DNA from: JAZQHR01 sp045540815
GTDB lineage: Bacteria > Bacillota > Clostridia > UMGS1810
Length of the DNA stretch: 8,679 nt
Assembly: GCA_045540815.1 (NCBI GenBank)
Contig: JAZQHY010000054.1
Coordinates: 1 to 8,679, forward strand
Direction: 5' to 3'
The translations under genes were made by a program, and so were the position numbers. Shown here piece after piece: positions 5,342 through 8,679 of the stretch (positions are counted from its first letter, which is position 1; every line of letters starts with the position of its first letter). A model generated the notes under the pieces. It ran no database searches. It had not been told where the DNA came from and saw nothing but the letters and a program-made list of their open reading frames with translations.

Positions 5342-7651
5342 ATGCGAAAAACCGACATCAGCAAGTACACCGATAAAATCGAAGTAACCAAAAAAACCGC
5401 GACTTTTCCCGCAGCGCTTTCAGGGCTATGGAAAGTCATCAAGACAATTCTTGCGATTTTAGTGTGTGCAGGCATCATAGTATCAATTTCTTTAGGTATC
5501 TATGTTTTCAAAATTGCGAGCGAGCCTACGGGTATTGACCTTAACGCCAGAAGTCTTAACCTGTCTTCGTTTATTTACATCGAAGACCCTGACTCAGGCG
5601 AGTTTGTTGAATACCAGAAACTCTACGGTACAGAAAACCGCATCTGGGTTGACATTCAGGATATGCCTGCTGAAATGGGCGAAGCTATCATCGCAATCGA
5701 GGACAAGCGATTCTATGACCACCACGGCGTTGACTGGGTGCGTACAGGAGGAGCTGTCTTGAGCCTTCTTTCAGGTTCCGATAGCTACGGCGGTTCAACC
5801 TTAACCCAGCAGCTCATCAAAAACATCACAGACGACAACGAAGTTTCTCTGACAAGAAAACTCAGGGAAATCTTCCGTGCTTTAAATATCGAAAAAGAGT
5901 ATTCTAAAGACGACATCTTGGAAGCTTACTTAAACGTCGTAAACTTTGGTAACAATGCTCAGGGCGTTCAGGCAGCAAGCGAGCTTTACTTCGGCAAAGA
6001 TATCAGCGAATGTACAGCGTGTGAGTGTGCCGCTATCGCAGGCATCACCCAGAACCCTGCTAAGTGGAACCCTCTTGTTTATCCTGAGAATAACAAAATC
6101 CGTCGTGAAATTGTTCTGGACCAGATGTATGAGCAGGAGTATCTCACAAAAGAAGAGTACGAACAGGCTATGAAAGAGTCCGAAACTATACAGTTCATCG
6201 ACTATGACCAAAACGACGAAGAGGAAGAAGAGGAAGAAAACGTTCAGAACTGGTACATTGACCAGATGCAGGGCGACCTCATCCGTGACCTCGCTAAATA
6301 CTACGATATAAGCGAAAATGCCGCTTCCGACAAGCTCTACACAGAAGGTCTTCAGATTTACTGTGCTATGGACTTAGAAGCTCAGGAAATGATTGAATAC
6401 GAAGGTATTCACATGAACGATGACTTTGGCACCGACTTACAAGTTGGTATGACTATGGTAGGATTTGACGGACGAGTTATCGCAACAACCGGTAGCTCTC
6501 AGGAAAAAGACGGCAACCTGCTTTTTGACCGTGCATCAGATGCGATTCTTCAGCCTGGTTCTACTATCAAGCCGATATTCGCATACCCTCTCGCCCACGA
6601 AATGGGAATCACTACCTACTCAGGCATTGTTGATGACAGCCCTATCGAGAACTACTACGGTCCGGGACAGCCTGGTCCTCACAACTCATACACAGGCTAC
6701 AAAGGGCTGATGACTGTACCTGAAGCTATCTCATGGTCAGCCAACGCCGCCGCTGTTCAGACAATGAAACTTGTCGGCACACAAACAGCTTACAATCAGG
6801 CTGTAAACCTTATGGGATTCAAACACCTTGACCCTGAAATTGACCCTTACACCTTGGGTGCTTTATCACTCGGTGGTATGTCAGGCGGTGTAACTGTCAG
6901 AGAAATGGCTGCTGCTATGCAGTACACAGGCAACGGCGGTCTTTACTACGAGCCTTACACCTACTACTACGTAACAGATGCTAACGGCACTGTTATTCTT
7001 GATAACAGAAACAATATCCCTGTTGAGGCTTATTCCCCTGAAACAGCTTACGCTATGAACCGTACATTAAAGTACAACGTAGACACTTCTACTCACACAT
7101 ACTCAAGCACTGTTGGTATCCCTGGTTGGGAAATCATCGGCAAAACAGGTACAACCGACTACGATAAGGATTCATGGTTTGTAGGAGCTTCTCCATACTG
7201 CACACTCGCTATATGGACAGGTTACGATACCCCTGCTACAGTATACACAAGAGTTGCTACGGCAACATGGCGCAAGGTAATGGTTAATTACCTTGAAGAC
7301 AAGGAACTCAAAGAGTTTGAAGCTCCGTCGGATATTATCACGGCAACCTACTGCAAAGGCTCGGGCTTGCTTGCTTCTTCTTTCTGCGGGTCCACTGCAA
7401 CAGGCTATTACACAAAAGACAATATGCCTGATTACTGTGGCGGTTATCACGTAGCAGGTGGTTACACGATACCTTCCACAACCACCCCTACAACAAACTC
7501 AGCATCAAGTGAAGACCCGTCAGCTACAGGCGAAGGCGAAAGCACAGTGCCGTCCGAGGGCGAAACTACCGGTGAAACAACAGCTCCTCCAGAGGAAACA
7601 CCATCTGTAATTCCTCCTGAGCTTACTCCTTTTTCTCCGGTAAATAACTAA
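5342..7651 (+). CDS. Class A penicillin-binding protein (PBP1A-type transglycosylase/transpeptidase)
   Basis: Bifunctional peptidoglycan synthase (769 aa) that polymerises lipid II into glycan strands and cross-links the stem peptides outside the membrane. A cytoplasmic N-terminus of about 32 residues precedes one transmembrane helix (about 33-57). The GT51 transglycosylase domain (about 95-275) has the motifs EDKRFYDHHG (catalytic E120), GGSTLTQQL (150-158), RKLREI (172-177), ILEAYLN (192-198) and the NP-x-x-WNP region (238-244). The transpeptidase domain (about 365-650) has S-x-x-K as STIK (407-410), SAN (466-468) and KTGT (601-604), so all catalytic motifs are intact. Between the domains lies an acidic run of one Asp and seven Glu (292-299). 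After the transpeptidase come a Cys-containing segment (671, 682, 699) and a Ser/Thr/Pro/Glu-rich tail (about 710-769). The start is set by AGGAGG 8 bases upstream. No terminator separates it from hom. Confidence 0.97.
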   Translation: MRKTDISKYTDKIEVTKKTATFPAALSGLWKVIKTILAILVCAGIIVSISLGIYVFKIASEPTGIDLNARSLNLSSFIYIEDPDSGEFVEYQKLYGTENRIWVDIQDMPAEMGEAIIAIEDKRFYDHHGVDWVRTGGAVLSLLSGSDSYGGSTLTQQLIKNITDDNEVSLTRKLREIFRALNIEKEYSKDDILEAYLNVVNFGNNAQGVQAASELYFGKDISECTACECAAIAGITQNPAKWNPLVYPENNKIRREIVLDQMYEQEYLTKEEYEQAMKESETIQFIDYDQNDEEEEEEENVQNWYIDQMQGDLIRDLAKYYDISENAASDKLYTEGLQIYCAMDLEAQEMIEYEGIHMNDDFGTDLQVGMTMVGFDGRVIATTGSSQEKDGNLLFDRASDAILQPGSTIKPIFAYPLAHEMGITTYSGIVDDSPIENYYGPGQPGPHNSYTGYKGLMTVPEAISWSANAAAVQTMKLVGTQTAYNQAVNLMGFKHLDPEIDPYTLGALSLGGMSGGVTVREMAAAMQYTGNGGLYYEPYTYYYVTDANGTVILDNRNNIPVEAYSPETAYAMNRTLKYNVDTSTHTYSSTVGIPGWEIIGKTGTTDYDKDSWFVGASPYCTLAIWTGYDTPATVYTRVATATWRKVMVNYLEDKELKEFEAPSDIITATYCKGSGLLASSFCGSTATGYYTKDNMPDYCGGYHVAGGYTIPSTTTPTTNSASSEDPSATGEGESTVPSEGETTGETTAPPEETPSVIPPELTPFSPVNN

Positions 7652-7668
7652 TTTTGCATTATATTATA

Positions 7669-7674
7669 AAGAGG
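7669..7674 (+). promoter_or_regulatory. Ribosome binding site of hom
   Basis: AAGAGG, 10 bases before the ATG at 7685, in a gap of only 33 bases after the penicillin-binding protein stop codon. No terminator hairpin, T-box or riboswitch fits in this gap, so read-through transcription from the upstream gene is likely. Confidence 0.7.
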
Positions 7675-7684
7675 TTTAAATATT

Positions 7685-8679
7685 ATGGTTTCAGTTGCTA
7701 TTATGGGTCACGGAGTGGTTGGCTCAGGTGTCGCAGAAATCCTGTTGACACACAAACAGAAACTCTTCGCGTCAGTTGGCGAAGAGATCTACATAAAACA
7801 CATCTTGGATTTAAGAGAATTCCCCCAAAGTCCTTTGGCTGACCGTTTCACAAAGGATTTCAACGACATCATAAACGACATCGACGTTAGGGTTGTTGTT
7901 GAAGTTATGGGCGGAGTTAACCCTGCTTACGATTTTGTTAAGCGTTGCCTAGAAAACGGCAAAAGCGTTGTAACTTCAAACAAAGAGCTTGTTGCTGCTC
8001 ACGGCGCAGAGCTTCTGCAGATTGCTAAAGACAACAACACAAACTTCCTTTTCGAAGCATCTGTTGGTGGCGGTATTCCGATTATCCGCCCTATGAACCA
8101 GTGCCTTGTTGCTAACAATGTCAGTGAAGTTGCAGGTATCTTAAACGGCACAACCAACTTCATCTTAACTAAAATGATTAACGAAGGCATGGACTTCGAT
8201 GAAGCACTAAAGCTTGCTCAAAACTTAGGCTACGCTGAGCGTAACCCTGAGGCTGACGTTGAAGGTCACGATGCTTGCAGAAAAATTTGTATACTCGCAT
8301 CTTTAGCTTACGGTAAACACATCTACCCTGATGCTGTCCACACCGAAGGTATCACCAAAATCACTTTAGATGACGTAAAATACGCTTCAATCTGGGGCGG
8401 CGTAATCAAGCTTATAGGTAAGGTTAAGCGTCTCCCTGACAAAATGTGCGACATCGTAGTCGCTCCGATGTTTATTCCAAACAAGAGCCAGCTCGCTAAT
8501 ATCGACGACGTATTCAACGGCATTATGGTTCGTGGCGACTGCACAGGCGATGTAGTATTCTACGGCAAAGGCGCAGGTAAACTCCCTACAGCTTCAGCCG
8601 TTGTTGCTGACGTAGTTGACTGCGTAAAGCACTTAAAAGTCAGAAAGCACCTTTTCTGGACTGATTCCGATAACTCTTC
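7685..8679 (+). CDS. hom: Homoserine dehydrogenase, 3' end cut by window edge
   Basis: Cytoplasmic NAD(P)-dependent oxidoreductase that reduces L-aspartate 4-semialdehyde to L-homoserine, the branch leading to threonine and methionine. The frame stays open for 331 codons to the window end with no stop, so it is partial. The N-terminal Rossmann motif is GHGVVG (8-13). Further signatures are TSNKEL (97-102), EASVGGGIPII (124-134), GILNGTTNFIL (151-161) and GYAERNPEADVEGHDACRK (182-200). By alignment to the yeast enzyme, E185 and D191 are substrate-site residues and D196 and K200 are the catalytic pair. GKGAGKLPTASAVVADVVD (294-312) marks the end of the core. Whether a C-terminal ACT regulatory domain follows cannot be seen. 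The ATG is chosen because AAGAGG lies 10 bases upstream and the Rossmann strand begins at once. It probably shares a transcript with the penicillin-binding protein gene. Confidence 0.96.
   Translation, partial: MVSVAIMGHGVVGSGVAEILLTHKQKLFASVGEEIYIKHILDLREFPQSPLADRFTKDFNDIINDIDVRVVVEVMGGVNPAYDFVKRCLENGKSVVTSNKELVAAHGAELLQIAKDNNTNFLFEASVGGGIPIIRPMNQCLVANNVSEVAGILNGTTNFILTKMINEGMDFDEALKLAQNLGYAERNPEADVEGHDACRKICILASLAYGKHIYPDAVHTEGITKITLDDVKYASIWGGVIKLIGKVKRLPDKMCDIVVAPMFIPNKSQLANIDDVFNGIMVRGDCTGDVVFYGKGAGKLPTASAVVADVVDCVKHLKVRKHLFWTDSDNS

Noticed and set aside
7654..7842. Plus-strand open frame of 62 codons
   Set aside because: It is an out-of-frame shadow over the start of hom, whose own frame is open to the window end and has clear family motifs.
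8119..8205. Asn in place of the usual Asp in the AE-x-x-P segment of homoserine dehydrogenase as an inactivating change
   Set aside because: By alignment with the yeast enzyme the changed residue (N187) is not one of the catalytic or main substrate residues, which are all present (E185, D191, D196, K200).

Overview
The window looks like a chromosomal segment from a starch-degrading gut Ruminococcus-type bacterium (Oscillospiraceae, Bacillota). Reasons: AGGAGG-type ribosome binding sites, AT-rich spacers, a type I dockerin on a protein with CBM26 starch-binding modules, and intergenic palindromic repeats with GTAGGG ends. This protein architecture resembles the amylosome of Ruminococcus bromii. 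The species assignment is an inference from architecture, not from a database match.

Layout. Positions 1-650 hold no convincing gene. They carry several GTAGGG-ended palindromic elements, a five-copy 10-bp tandem repeat, a 6-bp-period A-rich tract, a small perfect hairpin, and two terminator-like structures, one on each strand. Positions 651-4514 are a two-gene minus-strand operon. A secreted non-catalytic starch-binding protein comes first (2970-4514: two CBM26 modules, two Ig-like domains, dockerin). A secreted GH13 alpha-amylase follows 18 bases later (651-2951: one CBM26, catalytic domain, no dockerin). The operon has a likely promoter near 4545-4573 and a good terminator at 586-625. Positions 4515-4856 are mostly non-coding. 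Positions 4857-5171 (minus) encode a small exported protein whose C-terminal half resembles the BofC C-terminal domain. It is divergent from a class A penicillin-binding protein (5342-7651, plus) with intact transglycosylase and transpeptidase motifs. Thirty-three bases further on begins homoserine dehydrogenase (hom, 7685 to the window end, truncated by the edge).

How the genes work together. The two minus-strand genes form one functional unit. The dockerin protein can bind starch and dock onto a cohesin scaffold, probably at the cell surface, while the amylase binds starch through its own CBM and hydrolyses alpha-1,4 bonds. The amylase has no visible way to join the cohesin complex. The plus-strand genes are housekeeping: peptidoglycan polymerisation and cross-linking, and the aspartate-pathway step towards threonine and methionine. 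The clearest points for a second look are the split between a docked binder and an undocked enzyme, the two Ig-like domains, and the dense repeat region at the left end. I found no evidence of a defence system, CRISPR array, prophage, transposase or RNA gene.
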